From contig JBCFYV010009882.1 in NCBI GenBank assembly GCA_039000515.1, positions 61,841,317 through 61,905,316 of the forward strand: a DNA stretch of 64,000 nt, read 5' to 3'. The notes beneath the pieces are model-generated. The model made no database searches. It had not been told where the DNA came from and saw only the letters and a program-made list of their open reading frames with translations. The translations under genes were made by a program, and so were the position numbers. This stretch comes from Timema cristinae (taxonomy: Eukaryota > Arthropoda > Insecta > Phasmatodea > Timematidae). Of this stretch, positions 38,400-49,311 are shown piece by piece; within the stretch, counting starts at the first letter, position 1, and each line of letters starts with the position of its first letter.

Positions 38400-38627
38400 C
38401 GCTCTCCTTACCTTAATCCGTTAGACTTCTTTCTGTGGGTCTTTTTCAAAGCTTTGGTGTACGAGAAAGCCATTGAATCCAAGGAAGACCTGTTAGCCAG
38501 GCTAGGTCCTGCATGTGATAAGGTTCAAGAATCACCACGTGTTTTCGAAAGATTACGCCAGTCATTGATACGCCACCTCAATTATTGCAATGACGTTAGG
38601 GGCCACTATTTTGAACACTTGCTATGA
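38400..38627 (+). pseudogene. Mariner-like transposase, C-terminal fragment
   Basis: An open frame of 75 codons ending in TGA: RSPYLNPLDFFLWVFFKALV, then a helical region VQESPRVFERLRQSLIRHLN and the end HYFEHLL. The S-P-x-L-x-P-L-D-F-F-L-W block is the region of the third catalytic acidic residue in a common insect IS630/Tc1/mariner transposase group, and FEHLL is its usual C-terminus. The N-terminal and central parts are missing, so the frame cannot encode an active enzyme. The equivalent region of copy 2 (52134 onward) has frameshifts and stops. Confidence 0.75.
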
Positions 38628-39730
38628 ATCTGCTTTTGAAGCTAGGAATTAAAACATACAAGAACTACGGTTAGTATTTCTTAATTTAGCTTTCAATACT
38701 CCAGTGAGTGTAATGATTAAAATCCCACCCGTGTGAAATGTGTAAGCATAATTTACTAATATGATAAATAGCAACACATGGAGCTTATGAAGAAGGAAAA
38801 GTATCTGACTTTCTCCAGCATTGCACACAAACCAGCCTTGTTTACCTAATTTACGTGATACATAGTTACACGTGCCGGTAAAAATGGTTAAACGACTGCA
38901 GTGCGAAGTAACACAGCGATTCTGGTTGCCTACCTGGCAGGCATTTACACTTGTCTCTGAGCTCAAACTTGTGTGATTATCTCGAAAATGGGGAAAGATA
39001 TACAGTTTATCCAAGGGACCTTTTTTGTTAATTTTAATCCTTGTTTTGTAATCTTAAGTCAAAATTAGTAATAATTACCCTGACACATTTTATTGCAGAA
39101 AAAAGTGTTACAACCTCCCCTTTTTTACACGATGGGGGTGGGTAAGGGCAACAGCACATTTAGTTTATTAATGATCAAGGTTTCAATAAGTAGTATACAA
39201 AGATTCGTTGTAATACCTTAATCAGTTTTCATAATATTTCACACAATAGTCGTTTTAGCTCTATGTTTAGGGGTGTATACCACCCTTAATATTCAAGATG
39301 GACCCTAGTTTGCTGATGTGAATTATTCTATTTTCACCCAAGGAATAGCCTGCCAAAGTTTGATGCAATGTTTTAGATACACGTTGTATATGCACAGTAT
39401 TTGAAAGATATTTGAAAGAGATTGGCAATATTAATTACAAGTTATAATATATTACAATTAGTAATATAATGAAATTATAAACAAACAACTAAAAAATTCA
39501 GTAACATATGAAAATGTTACACATTTTAGTCAAAATTATACTTAAAGTTATGATTTTTTTAAAACAAACGATGATGTGATCATGCATATTTCGCATGTCT
39601 GTATTAATTTGAGAATTGACAGAACAAGTTATTAAATTTTGAAAAAATATAAAAATTAATTTCTTTCTTATCTGTATTTCCCCGTTTCTTGGCTACTGCT
39701 GCAAATGCTGCAACGTTACTTATACAACAT

Positions 39731-39760
39731 GTTTCGATGCTACGATGGCATCATCTTCAG
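39731..39760 (-). ncRNA. Hammerhead-ribozyme-like core, left arm
   Basis: The complement reads CTGAAGA, then the stem GATGC...GCATC (stem II), then GAAAC. This is the order and spacing of the CUGANGA and GAAA strands of a hammerhead. Stems I and III and the cleavage triplet could not be paired convincingly by eye, so activity is unproven. Confidence 0.45.
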
Positions 39761-40651
39761 GTCTGATGAAAAAAAGAAGAAACACACTAAATGAAATCAT
39801 GGTTAAAACATAATTCGTTATCCAATGTGGCATAATGTACAAAATTGGTGAATGTTAATAAATTATAATATCAAGAAATAATACTTATGAAATAATATAT
39901 TTACCAAATATTAAAACAATTTAATTGAATATTCCATGTTGTGTGATTAAGGAAACTGATTTGAGAATTACAATTAATGTGTATAAATAAAGTGAGAGAA
40001 GATCATTCTGAAAAAACATAGCAAGGAATCAATGATATTATGCATTAAGGAAGATATTATGTATTGAGGTATTGTGAAACTAGATAGTAGGTAGATATAT
40101 TTGAATATTATTTAAGTTAATATGCTATGTGGATTGGAAGAGAGAGAGTGACAAAAAAAGGAAGTGAAAAAAGGCTTAAGTCTTCTCGACACTGCCGTGA
40201 ACAGGTCATTAGCAACAATAGAAAGATGGGCGGGTGCAGACCGGAATGAAGTTTTTTTTTTTGTAAGTTGAGGGAGTTTTCTAAGGGGGTTAATGAGTAT
40301 TTGGTTTTCAAAAATAGTTGTTTCAATCAATATATTTTTGTTATTTTATAAGACCGTTTGAATACAAATATTTTCGGCTGTGTTCATTGTTGTGCCTATT
40401 GAGGTGTTGTAAATTAGTTTCAAACTTTGGTTTATTGGATTGGGTTGATGTGTTGACTGTTTGGGGTGTTCAGAAAATTATATTCAATTAAATTGTTTTA
40501 ATATTTGGTAAATATGTTATTTCATAAGTATTATTTCTTGATATTATAATTTATTAACATTCACCAATGTTGTACGTTATGCCACATTGGATAACGAATT
40601 ATGTTTTAACCATGATTTCATTTTGTGTGTTTCTTCTTTTTTTCATCAGAC

Positions 40652-40681
40652 ATGAAGATGATGCCATCGTAGCATCGAAAC
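40652..40681 (+). ncRNA. Hammerhead-ribozyme-like core, right arm
   Basis: Mirror copy of 39731-39760: ATGAAGA, stem GATGC...GCATC, GAAAC. The first core base is A instead of C, which would be expected to inactivate it. Confidence 0.4.
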
Positions 40682-41230
40682 ATGTTGTATAAGTAACGTT
40701 GCAGCATTTGCAGCAGTAGCCAAGAAACAGGGAAATACAGATACGAGAGAAATTCAATTTTTTATATTTTTCAAATTTTAATAACTTGTTCTGTGAATTC
40801 TCAAATTAGTACAGACAAACGAGATATGCATGATTACATCATCCTTTTTTTTAATCATAGTTTTAAGCGTAATTTTGACTAAAATGTGTAACATTTTCAT
40901 ATGTTACTGAATTTTTTAGATGTTTGTTATAATTTCAAGATATTCCTAATTATAATGTATTATAACTTGTAATTAATATTACCAACCTCTTTCAAATATC
41001 ATTCAAATGTTATGCATGTATATTATATTATATTATACATTTATGTCTTTCACGTTAACAACTTGTACAACCGAATTTCACTAAAAATTGAATCTTAATT
41101 ATAAAGAAAACACTTGTCTGCGAAGGAAGAATAATTTATAACAAAGATAAATTATTTTAATGAAATTTTTAGATTATGATCTGAGTTAAACACTTTAAAT
41201 AACAAATCTATATTAGATGTATTCTCACAG

Positions 41231-41392
41231 ATTCCCACCGCCTTCCTACCAATCGGCGTCAGCATGTTTTCCCGAATGGTACTCTGCTCCTTGAGAACGT
41301 GCAGAAAGATGCGGATAAAGGAGAATACCGCTGTAGAGCATCGAACAACCAAGGACAGTCTGCATCACAAATTCTACCCCTCAATGTTATTG
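41231..41392 (+). CDS. Dscam2: Dscam exon: second half of Ig6
   Basis: Encodes 54 residues: D-SHRLPTNRRQHVFPNGTLLL, then ENVQKDADKGEYRCRASNNQ, then GQSASQILPLNVIG. F-strand motif DKGEYRC; sequon NGT. Drosophila Dscam1 has LPINRKQKVFPNGTLIIENV at this place. Acceptor ATTCTCACAG (ends 41230), phase 1 in; donor G|GTAAAT (41393), phase 1 out. It sits between two inverted-repeat elements, about 120 bases after one and about 200 before the other. Confidence 0.95.
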
Positions 41393-41491
41393 GTAAATTT
41401 GTTATAATATAACAAGAACATTTTAAAATCTTGAATTTCATTTAATCATTGTCTAGTGTTTAAAATCATTATTGTATTTTTTTGATATTCT

Positions 41492-41493
<2 letters not shown>

Positions 41494-41552
<59 letters not shown>
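41494..41552. repeat. AT microsatellite
   Basis: About 29 TA units, 100 bases after the Ig6 donor. Confidence 0.95.
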
Positions 41553-41556
<4 letters not shown>

Positions 41557-42129
41557 TATTACTAATATTTTTATTATAATTATCAATTAACTATAAAATA
41601 TTGGTTAAAGTCAACACTAAGATAGAATTCTATGTAAAAAACTATAACAAAATATAGAAAAAATTGTGATTTAATGGATTAGACAGTTTCAAGATTGTTA
41701 GATATATTAAGTGACATTAAAAATAAAAATTTTGATTAAAATTTGCTTCTTATTAACAACAAATAGTAAAATATGACACTTTTAAATAGATAAATATAGC
41801 ATCGTCAACATAACTAAAACATAAGTTGACGACAAGTATAAAATACAAGTATTACATATTAAAAATGTTTTACAAAACAAAGATATATAGTACGGACAAG
41901 ACAAAGTTTGACGTTCAATTATTTTGTAAATAAAAATTATAAAATTAGATTTTTTAGGTTAACATCTTACATTTGAAATTCAAATAAAGTGATTAAGTGT
42001 TATTGTTACAAAGATTTTGAAGAATATAATACAGAGTGGAACATAAACAAGGTTTTGAGTTAAATATGTTAGGTTAAAACTTATGAAATATTCTATTGAT
42101 GTATAAAATCTAAGCCTTATCTTATTACA

Positions 42130-42490
42130 AGTCCTATTACGCTTTGTGACAAATATAATAAAAATGAATTTTATAAACTCACTTGTGAATGCGATAGTAT
42201 CTACATTGGTTAAACTATAAAAGTTTTAGGGTTCGTTATAAAGAGAACATTTCTGATTTCAAATAAAATCAGACCAAATTTAAATTTGCTGAACATTTAA
42301 AATACTCTAACCATCAACCCAAACCAATAGATCAATGTATGAAACCCCTTCACGTATCTCATAAAGGGACGAAATTAAACACAGCATTAAATGTTTTCAT
42401 TTAAGCAGCTTTATTTCCAAATAAATCAATCATCAACGAACGATTACAACTATCCAATCAAATTATTGTGAACACATTAAAGCATTTACC
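42130..42490 (+). pseudogene. GIY-YIG endonuclease remnant of a Penelope-like element
   Basis: Reads NEFYKLTCECDSIYIG followed by a stop where Gln would be expected in the Y-I-G-Q-T motif, then a diverged segment corresponding to the R-F-x-E-H region, then the K-F-A-E-H-L and N-H-x-x-K-P-I region in another frame (about 42280-42330). The order of motifs fits the GIY-YIG endonuclease that ends Penelope-type reverse-transcriptase proteins. At least two frames and several stops are needed, so it is dead. Confidence 0.75.
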
Positions 42491-42962
42491 TAAAACCATT
42501 GTTATCTCGTAACATAATTTATCCTGCTTTACCTTTCAGCCTAGATAATGACTCGCCTGAGCTGGAGTCGAGAATTATTTGTTCCTTATTTTTCCTTGGT
42601 TATATTTTTATTCTTTCCATAAATCTATCTATCCTTGCTCTCATAGATCATCACACATTCACCGGCTTCAACAATGTTTCCCAACCTGACAAGTTACACC
42701 GTGGTCATGATGACTTTACCTCGCATAGCTCGTTTCTCATTAGTCTTTTGTTTCTTTACTTCAAATATTTTCTCTTTAAACACACCCTAGTTAGTTAACA
42801 TCTCGCAGTCGTATCCACACCTCGTGTCTCTCAAAACGACTTGGTAAGTTTGTTTATTAATTGTAATTTACAATTCATCAATATAACGGCAATTATCAAG
42901 ATGTTGTATTATATAAATTTAAAAAAAATGTTCATTTTCTTTAATTTCATTTTGCAGCGTCC

Positions 42963-42990
42963 ATGATCATGGTATATTAAATACCGAAAC
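42963..42990 (+). ncRNA. Hammerhead-like relic in Penelope-like element 2
   Basis: ATGATCA (expected CTGATGA), then a stem GGTAT...ATACC, then GAAAC. Stem II and the GAAAC strand are intact; the first strand has substitutions, so it is a relic at best. Confidence 0.4.
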
Positions 42991-44634
42991 ATGTCGGAAG
43001 AAAATATCTCGGCATCTTTTGATTGCTGATATCACAAGGAGTAATGGGACTTGGAATAAGATAAGGCTTAGATTTTATACATCACTTGAAAATTTCATAG
43101 TTTTTTAACTTAACATATTTGACTTAAAACCTTGTTTATGTTCCACTATATATTATATTCTTCAAAATCTTTGTAACGAGAATATATAATCACTTTATTT
43201 AAATTTCAAATGACAGATGTTAACCTATAAATTCTAATCTTATAATTTTTATTTACAACATAATTGAACTTCAAACTTTGTCTTGTCCGTACTTTATGGT
43301 ATCCTAGTTTTGTAACACATTTTAAACATGTAATACTTGTATTTTATACTTGTCGTCAACTTATGTTTTAGTTTTGTTGACGATGCTAGATTAATTTATT
43401 TAAAATGTTCATATTTGACAATTTGTTATTGATTAGAAGCAAATTTTAATCAATATTTTGGAATTTTAATGTCACTTAATATATATCTACAAATCTTGAA
43501 ACTGTTAAATTCATTAAATCAATTTTTTTAAATACTTTGTTATAGTTTTATTCAGAGCATTCTATCTAAGTCTTAACTTTAATTATTAATACTCCTTACT
43601 TTAAATTACTTTAGAATATTTTCTAAAATGTAATAAATTGTTGGGCTCAGAGGTCACATTGATCCTAGTCCCTGTTATTGCGGAAGTCGGATTTCGAATT
43701 TAAGCCAGATGTTATCTAGATGTTTCCCATGTGTGATTTAAAACTATTCCTCCCATTCTCCTCTAATGCGAATAGAATTTCATCCCCTATGACATATTCT
43801 GACAAGATCTATATCAAGATAGGGATAAGTGGCGTACTTTTTTAAGTGTGGCAATGAACTTTCAAGTTCCTAATACCAATGATTGAGACATATTCTAGTT
43901 TACATCCATAAGTTATCTTTTTTCATTCTGTGTTCTTCTAGTATAGAATATATTTTTCAAATAATTGTGTGTATACAACATTATTAAAAAAATTAAATTA
44001 ATCTTTAAATAATATTTTCTTAATTTGTAATAATAAATGTTGACATAAATTAATTTTTCATTAAAGATAATGATCCTACATTGCTTGATTCAACACTATT
44101 TTATATTGAAAGATAGCACCATACAATAAACTATTCTTTGTCTGATACAGTTTAGGATAAACGGAGACTACTCATAAATATTTTTAAAATTTTTTTAAAA
44201 CAAATTATGCTTTTAAAATTATAATTATTATGCGAGTGCTTATGAGTTTCTTAGATGATTAAGCTTTAATTAGAATACACATAGATATTCCAGTTAAATC
44301 TGATATTAAAACCTAGTGTACTGTACATTAAACTTATTTAGGGTATTTTGGTGTAGTCCTAGTTGATAATTACATAAGATGTTGAAATAGCAACGTGAAT
44401 AACTATTGTAATATAGAATATGTATGAATCAGTTGATAGAGCGGCTAATTTAAGTATTGTCCAGATAATCATCTAAAACTATTATTGTTATTATTAAAAC
44501 ATTAATTTTTTCATGCTTACATTTAAAATAATTAGTAGAAATGAACTATACTTTTCATTGAGCCCACACATGCACAATTGATAAATGTTATAAGACCATA
44601 TCGTTGAGCTAAATAACATACATTTACAGTCAAC

Positions 44635-45250
44635 TCTCGATTCTACGACCCCGGGAATAGCGTCCCTCTCGAAGTAACAACCCTTTTTTGGGGAACCGTG
44701 AAAAATGTGGGATAAAAGGTTGAAAAGTTTAAGGAAATCGGCTGTAAAATGTGTTTGTTGCATTTATTTAGGTCGCTGCGTTGCAATTATGTTTGTGAGA
44801 GCTGTATTACTAGTAACTGGGGTGGGTCAGGTATAAAAATAGACACCACCTCATCAATGCCAGCCAATAGCACTTGACTCTGTCAACCCCCTACCACAAG
44901 CAAGACAATGTTTCCCCACGCGCGAATGCCGCTACATCACGCGCCAGGCTTGCTTTTGCCATTGTTATTTCGATTCTCGATTTGGTTACTATTTTGGTTT
45001 GATTTTGTGAACAATTTTTGATGGCCCATGCTATTGTTTAACATTGTTATTTTGATTTGGTTACGTTTTTGGTTGGATTTTGTAAACGATTTTTGATTAC
45101 CCACGCTATTTGTTGTCTAAAAAATGCAATTTTTTCGTATAAAGGTCAGGGGTGGAACAAAATCTATTAAAATTCCAATAAAGACCCATTCGAAATAACG
45201 ACCCTTTTCCAGGGAACCGTGAAAGGTCGTAGAATCGAGAGTTGACTGTA
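44635..45250. mobile_element. Pogo/Tc1-like MITE with TA target site
   Basis: Perfect 24-base terminal inverted repeats begin CAGTCAACTCTCGATTCTAC at 44637 and end at 45248, flanked by TA on both sides. Inside, a block of the form GAARTAACRACCCTTTT...GGGAACCGTGAAA is found near both ends in the same orientation (about 44670-44705 and 45190-45225). No transposase frame remains; at 616 bases it is a non-autonomous deletion derivative. Confidence 0.92.
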
Positions 45251-45572
45251 TTGACACATTAACCAGTTCATACAAATAACCTGTGTTTTATGAGCCTTTA
45301 AAACCAATTATTACCAATATTTAATTATTTTAATTTAACTTTAGTTTATGTCAACTTCCCATTTACAGATCTGGCTATATTTTCAAATTTGATAATTACA
45401 TAACCTTAACTTGATTTTTTATTCTTCATTTATTTAAGGCATTTAACATACACTTGGTGAACCAATTGATTATCTCATCACATGATTTAAAAACTAACTC
45501 AAGACTAGGACATAAACAACAACTAGTCTCTGGCCAATCACTGTGAAAGGGGAACTCACATTTAACCCATTA

Positions 45573-45665
45573 CCAATTTTTTGTCCTTGCCAGAAATTGA
45601 ACCCGAGAAATTTAGCTCAATAGCCAGGTACGCTACAGACTGAGCTAAGATGTCAGACCAACCCT
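45573..45665 (-). mobile_element. tRNA-like SINE head, third family
   Basis: The complement has the A-box-like TTAGCTCAGTCTG and B-box-like GGGTTCAATTTC. It resembles 5735-5815 in type. Confidence 0.5.
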
Positions 45666-47943
45666 CTCTTACACTAAGTTAAAAATTAATAATGGAATAT
45701 ATAATACTGTAACGACTCCAAAATGCATGCTACAAATAAATCTTAGCTAGATAAAAAATATATACCTATGACATGGTTGCTTATAGATAAATAATAATAT
45801 TAAAAACAAATTCAAAACTCTTATATAAGTTAAATGTAAATTGAGTTGACAAATTTTAACAAATCAGCAGGGTTGCCAGAAGGGGTGTCGGAGAGGTGCA
45901 TCAGACCAAGGCCTCTTGTGAGAGGAGAAATGAAACAAAAACTCAAAAGTGGGAAATATATATTAAATATTAGACACTGAGAACCAAAGTATTTTTTGAA
46001 AGTCAGATATAGATCAAGTTTTAATAGAATTGAATAAGAAGACATATTCTATAGAAAAGTAGCCTATGGAATAAGTTGTAAGTGAATACGAGCGTGAATC
46101 ATTGACATTTGGCTGCGTACGCACATATTGGCAGGATGTAGCAGGCAGGCTGGACTGAGAGATACGGTTTCCACAACACACAGAGCTACATATTATGAAT
46201 TCACAGCTTTTACCGTTATATTTTTTGTCGAATCTATGTTATTGTTCAAACAGTGAGACGACCATACTCTGGCAATGGACTGACTTTACCATATAGTGAA
46301 AAATGTTTGCAAGGTTTGGTATACCGTACCACCTACGAAAACTAAGTTACATTACGACAGTTTAACGTATTGCTTTTCAAGCTGTTGACTAATTTATTAT
46401 ACATGTAACTTTATGTTGCAATTGTGAATATTGTCCAATTTATATTAATTATTATTTTAGTTTTTACTTAAGTGGGTAAATCAATTAAGTAATGATACGT
46501 AATTTAGAAAAAAGTTCAAGTTAATATATAACAAGATTTACACCTTGGCATATAAAAATACAAAATTACCAAAAATCGGCTACAAACAACTACCTTGAAA
46601 AAAGTACTAGTTTTAACAAACATATATTTTTTCATACAAAAAATATTTTGTTACGCATTTTGAGCAAATATGATTTTGCTATTTATAGAAAAAGTTTAAT
46701 TTTCAAAAATTATAATGTATATACCTTCAGTAGACCTCCCTTCTCCGTATTTCTCGGAAAAAATAGCATAGTGTTATTTATCATGTAAAACAATCCCAAA
46801 ATATTCAGAACAAGGCCAGTTGTACTGCCTTGGTTGAATACTATATACGTATTTTTTATAACTCTATTATTTCTCTCTTTTGCTCTTAGATGGTGTGAAT
46901 ATCATATATAGAAAAACGCGTTTATTCTCTTTTATAGTTGCTACCATGGCAAAATAAATTATAACATTTTCAAACTTGTTATTTCCAATACTAAATCCTG
47001 AAAGGAGGGAAGATGTTGTAGAAAGATCCAGGAATAACCATTGCGTTGCAAGACAACACACACTGCTTAGTGGAATACAGATATTCTCCATCCATATCCC
47101 AATAATCGATTACAATCTGCTGAGTATTGAGTGGTGGTCTTCCGGCCTCAACCCCTGTTCCTACATACCATCGTATCGCCATGTGATATGATCACTTTCA
47201 TCTAACAGGTGATTTCGAACATGAGGGCTAGGTTATGGTCTACTGGGGACCGAATAGCAGTTACCTTTCTCGAGATTAGGGAGGAGGGTCTAAACAGGTC
47301 CTGAGCAGGAGGGTAAGTCCTGGGGGAAGGATGTCCATTGATGTTGCGGTAATGAATAAAGAAAATTAGTATAACCAAAAATGTTGGTCATTGTCTGATA
47401 CTCTTTTGCTGCCGTAATGAAATCACTTAGCTTGGCTTAGTTCACACATCATGGTATAATATACCTGCCAGTTTAGACAATAGGTGGGCAGGTTCGAAAA
47501 CAATAATGGCGTGGCAATGAGAATCTATACTACTAATAAAACGATAAAGAAAATTAATGAAAAATCATTGAAAATTAACATAGATCTACTATTAATGATG
47601 TTCAAATAACAGTCACGGCATTTTTATTGACCATTAGTATTCGATAGAAAGATTAAGTGGTTTATCAGAATTTTTTTTTAAATAACGTATGTACTGTAAA
47701 CATAAATTGCTCACATATACATACTTATCGTGTTTATTTTCTCATTATTATCCTTGAGTTCAAGGAAATATATTTATAAATTTCACTTTAAATGTTTTTA
47801 AAATATCGCCATTAAATACAATATATATTTTTTTATTTCAATCTTCAAATATCTTGTTAAAGAAATAAATTAGATTCACAGAGACTCATAAAGGGAAAGG
47901 AGTGAACTTTGTGATGATAATAATAACTAGGCCTATTATAATT

Positions 47944-48187
47944 TAACACCACGTCTTATACCCGTTAGGGTTATACGCTTATGTACTAATTGACCTAATA
48001 GGTTATGAATTGGTAAAGTTAAATATAGAGGAATTAAACCTGCATTTGAGTGAAGGGAGAATGGAAAGTCATTTAGGAAAAAACATCCCCAGTTCACGTG
48101 ACCTAGATTAGAACCTTGATCTCCCCATCCTCGGTAGTCCAACCCAACACGATACCAGTGCGTTAACTAACTACGCCACCGAAGAGT
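47944..48187 (-). mobile_element. SINE family 2
   Basis: The complement runs from the head (GGTGGCGTAGTTAGTTAACG) through the body to the tail ending in AAGACGTGGTG near 47945. ATTATAATT occurs just outside both ends (about 47935 and 48193) and is a probable target duplication. Confidence 0.88.
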
Positions 48188-49032
48188 GTGTGATTATAAT
48201 TGTTAACAATCATAATTCTATTCGTACCTGAAACTAATAATTTTTAATTGCTAAACATTTACATGAATAACTGTGTGCTTTATGAGTCTTAATTAATTGT
48301 GGGTATGAGTCTACACTATAGTCTATTTTTAAACATTCGATTAGATTGTAATATCTATATCTGAACTTATCAAATACCACGTAGAGTGTTTCATTTCATT
48401 AATATTGGCTTTAAAGATAAATATATTTAGTCTGATATTAAATTTAATCATTTATAAAAGATACATTGTAAAAGTAAATAGAAATTGTTAAGTGTGGTAG
48501 ATATAAAAAATCAATATAATTAAATATTTAGTAACTAAAACAAAATTGATTTTTTTTAAATAAACGTGTTTAAAATGTTGGTTTATTCTGGCCCATATTT
48601 ATTGGTTACATAAAAACAAAACGAAATTTTGACTCTTAATAAACTAGTATTATATAAATTTGATTAAATTCCATCTATTCTTGAACATCATTAATAATTA
48701 ATATCCTTGATCCACGTATTTTTTAATGACTAGCAGATATTTTGAAACTAGGCCATTTTATCTCACTGAGTATGAAAATGAAGTAATAAAAATTAATTAA
48801 CATCAATATTTATGAAAATACTTGTCAAAATCTTGAAAATTAAAAACTATTATTCTCAATCCACAAAACAACAAAATATATGACTAAATTAGAAAATAAA
48901 TTACAATTTAAAAAAATATAACTATTAATTATCAGCGATTGTGTACTTAAACGAAATGTTTAATAGTTTTAATTTAGTATAAATGTTATTTGTAGCTTTT
49001 TGTAAAGTGTTTTACAAGCAGTTATGTTGCAG

Positions 49033-49311
49033 TCCCTCCAAGAATCGCTCCATTTTCATTTCAAACGGATTTGCACTTGGGTGATCGAGCTGGAGTGCAA
49101 TGCTTCATTACAAAGGGAGATCTGCCTCTAAAAATTGAGTGGCAGAAAGACGGAGCACCCATAGAAGCAGACGTTGGAGTGCGTCAGTTGGGCGAGCATA
49201 TTAGCTCCCTCAGCATTGAGAGCCTGAGGCCCCACCATGCAGGCATCTACAAATGCCAAGCTTCCAATTCGGCTGCTCAGGACTCTCATTCTTCCAGGCT
49301 ACTGGTCAACG
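49033..49311 (+). CDS. Dscam2: Dscam exon: Ig7, alternative A (10A-like)
   Basis: A full Ig7 domain in one exon of 279 bases (93 codons): VPPRIAPFSFQTDLHLGDRA, then VQCFITKGDLPLKIEWQKDG with Cys and Trp, and HHAGIYKCQASNSAAQDSH with the F-strand Cys, ending RLLVN. Acceptor GTTATGTTGCAG (ends 49032); donor G|GTAAAC (49312); phase 1 at both ends. A homologous exon of the same phase follows 191 bases downstream. Two tandem Ig7 exons are the diagnostic layout of insect Dscam2, where they are spliced mutually exclusively and give isoforms that bind only their own kind. Which copy corresponds to fly 10A is inferred from order. Confidence 0.95.

Larger units (their letters stand above)
37618..39390 (+). 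mobile_element. Mariner-related foldback element, copy 1
   Basis: Ends in the inverted pair TACAACGTGTATCTAAAACA / complement, with arms of roughly 500 bases (37618-38390 including a SINE, and about 38920-39390). It inserted at a TA in the left arm of Penelope-like element 1; the matching right arm shows the empty site. The centre holds a transposase C-terminal frame (38400-38627). A second copy lies at 51658-53122. Confidence 0.85.
37520..41105. mobile_element. Penelope-like element 1 with inverted terminal arms (composite)
   Basis: Two long arms face each other. The left arm is 37520-37617 plus 39391-39950, split by a foldback insertion; the right arm is 40483-41105. They match over more than 600 bases once the insert is removed. 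Both arms carry, in opposite orientation, a hammerhead-like core (39731-39760 complement; 40652-40681) of the kind reported in Penelope-like retroelements. The 530-base centre has no recognised reverse transcriptase or endonuclease; its minus-strand 72-residue ORF (40112-40330) is of unknown type. It ends about 120 bases before the Ig6 exon. The Penelope label rests on the ribozyme-like core and arm layout, so it is tentative. Confidence 0.6.
30616..41230 (+). other. Dscam2: Intron inside Ig6
   Basis: A 10.6-kb phase 1 intron. Holds a LINE ORF1 remnant (about 33700-34820), a tRNA-like SINE head (37210-37330) and a nested composite of SINE, mariner foldback and Penelope-like inverted repeat (37520-41105). 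The stretch 30620-33280 is AT-rich with scattered less AT-rich patches and no identified feature. 34830-36250 is unassigned; it has unusually balanced composition for this window and an AATAAA at 35837-35842, compatible with mobile-element sequence. 36260-37200 shows nothing I can name. Confidence 0.75.
41600..43585 (+). mobile_element. Penelope-like element 2 with inverted terminal arms
   Basis: Arms at about 41600-42120 and 43058-43585 are inverted copies of each other (for example AAGTTGACGACAAGTATAAA at 41823 with its complement near 43350). The centre encodes a decayed GIY-YIG endonuclease and, near its end, a hammerhead-like relic at 42963-42990. A GIY-YIG domain at the C-terminus and terminal repeats in either orientation are hallmarks of Penelope-like retroelements. 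No reverse-transcriptase part is present, so the copy is 5'-truncated. Confidence 0.78.
41393..49032 (+). other. Dscam2: Intron Ig6/Ig7
   Basis: A 7.6-kb phase 1 intron. Contains an AT repeat (41494-41552), Penelope-like element 2 (41600-43585), a pogo-like MITE (44635-45250), a tRNA-like SINE head (45573-45665) and an antisense SINE 2 (47944-48187). A less AT-rich patch at 46960-47360 has overlapping short ORFs on both strands and no recognised domain. 43600-44620, 45680-46900 and 48200-49030 show nothing identifiable. Confidence 0.75.

Noticed and set aside
38649..39014. 121-residue minus-strand ORF
   Set aside because: It lies inside the foldback element, partly in its arm, and the matching ORF in copy 2 is only partly kept (52414-52605); no domain is recognised.
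42499..42798. 99-residue ORF with hydrophobic stretches
   Set aside because: It lies between the GIY-YIG remnant and the end arm of Penelope-like element 2 and shows no domain; probably non-coding 3' sequence.
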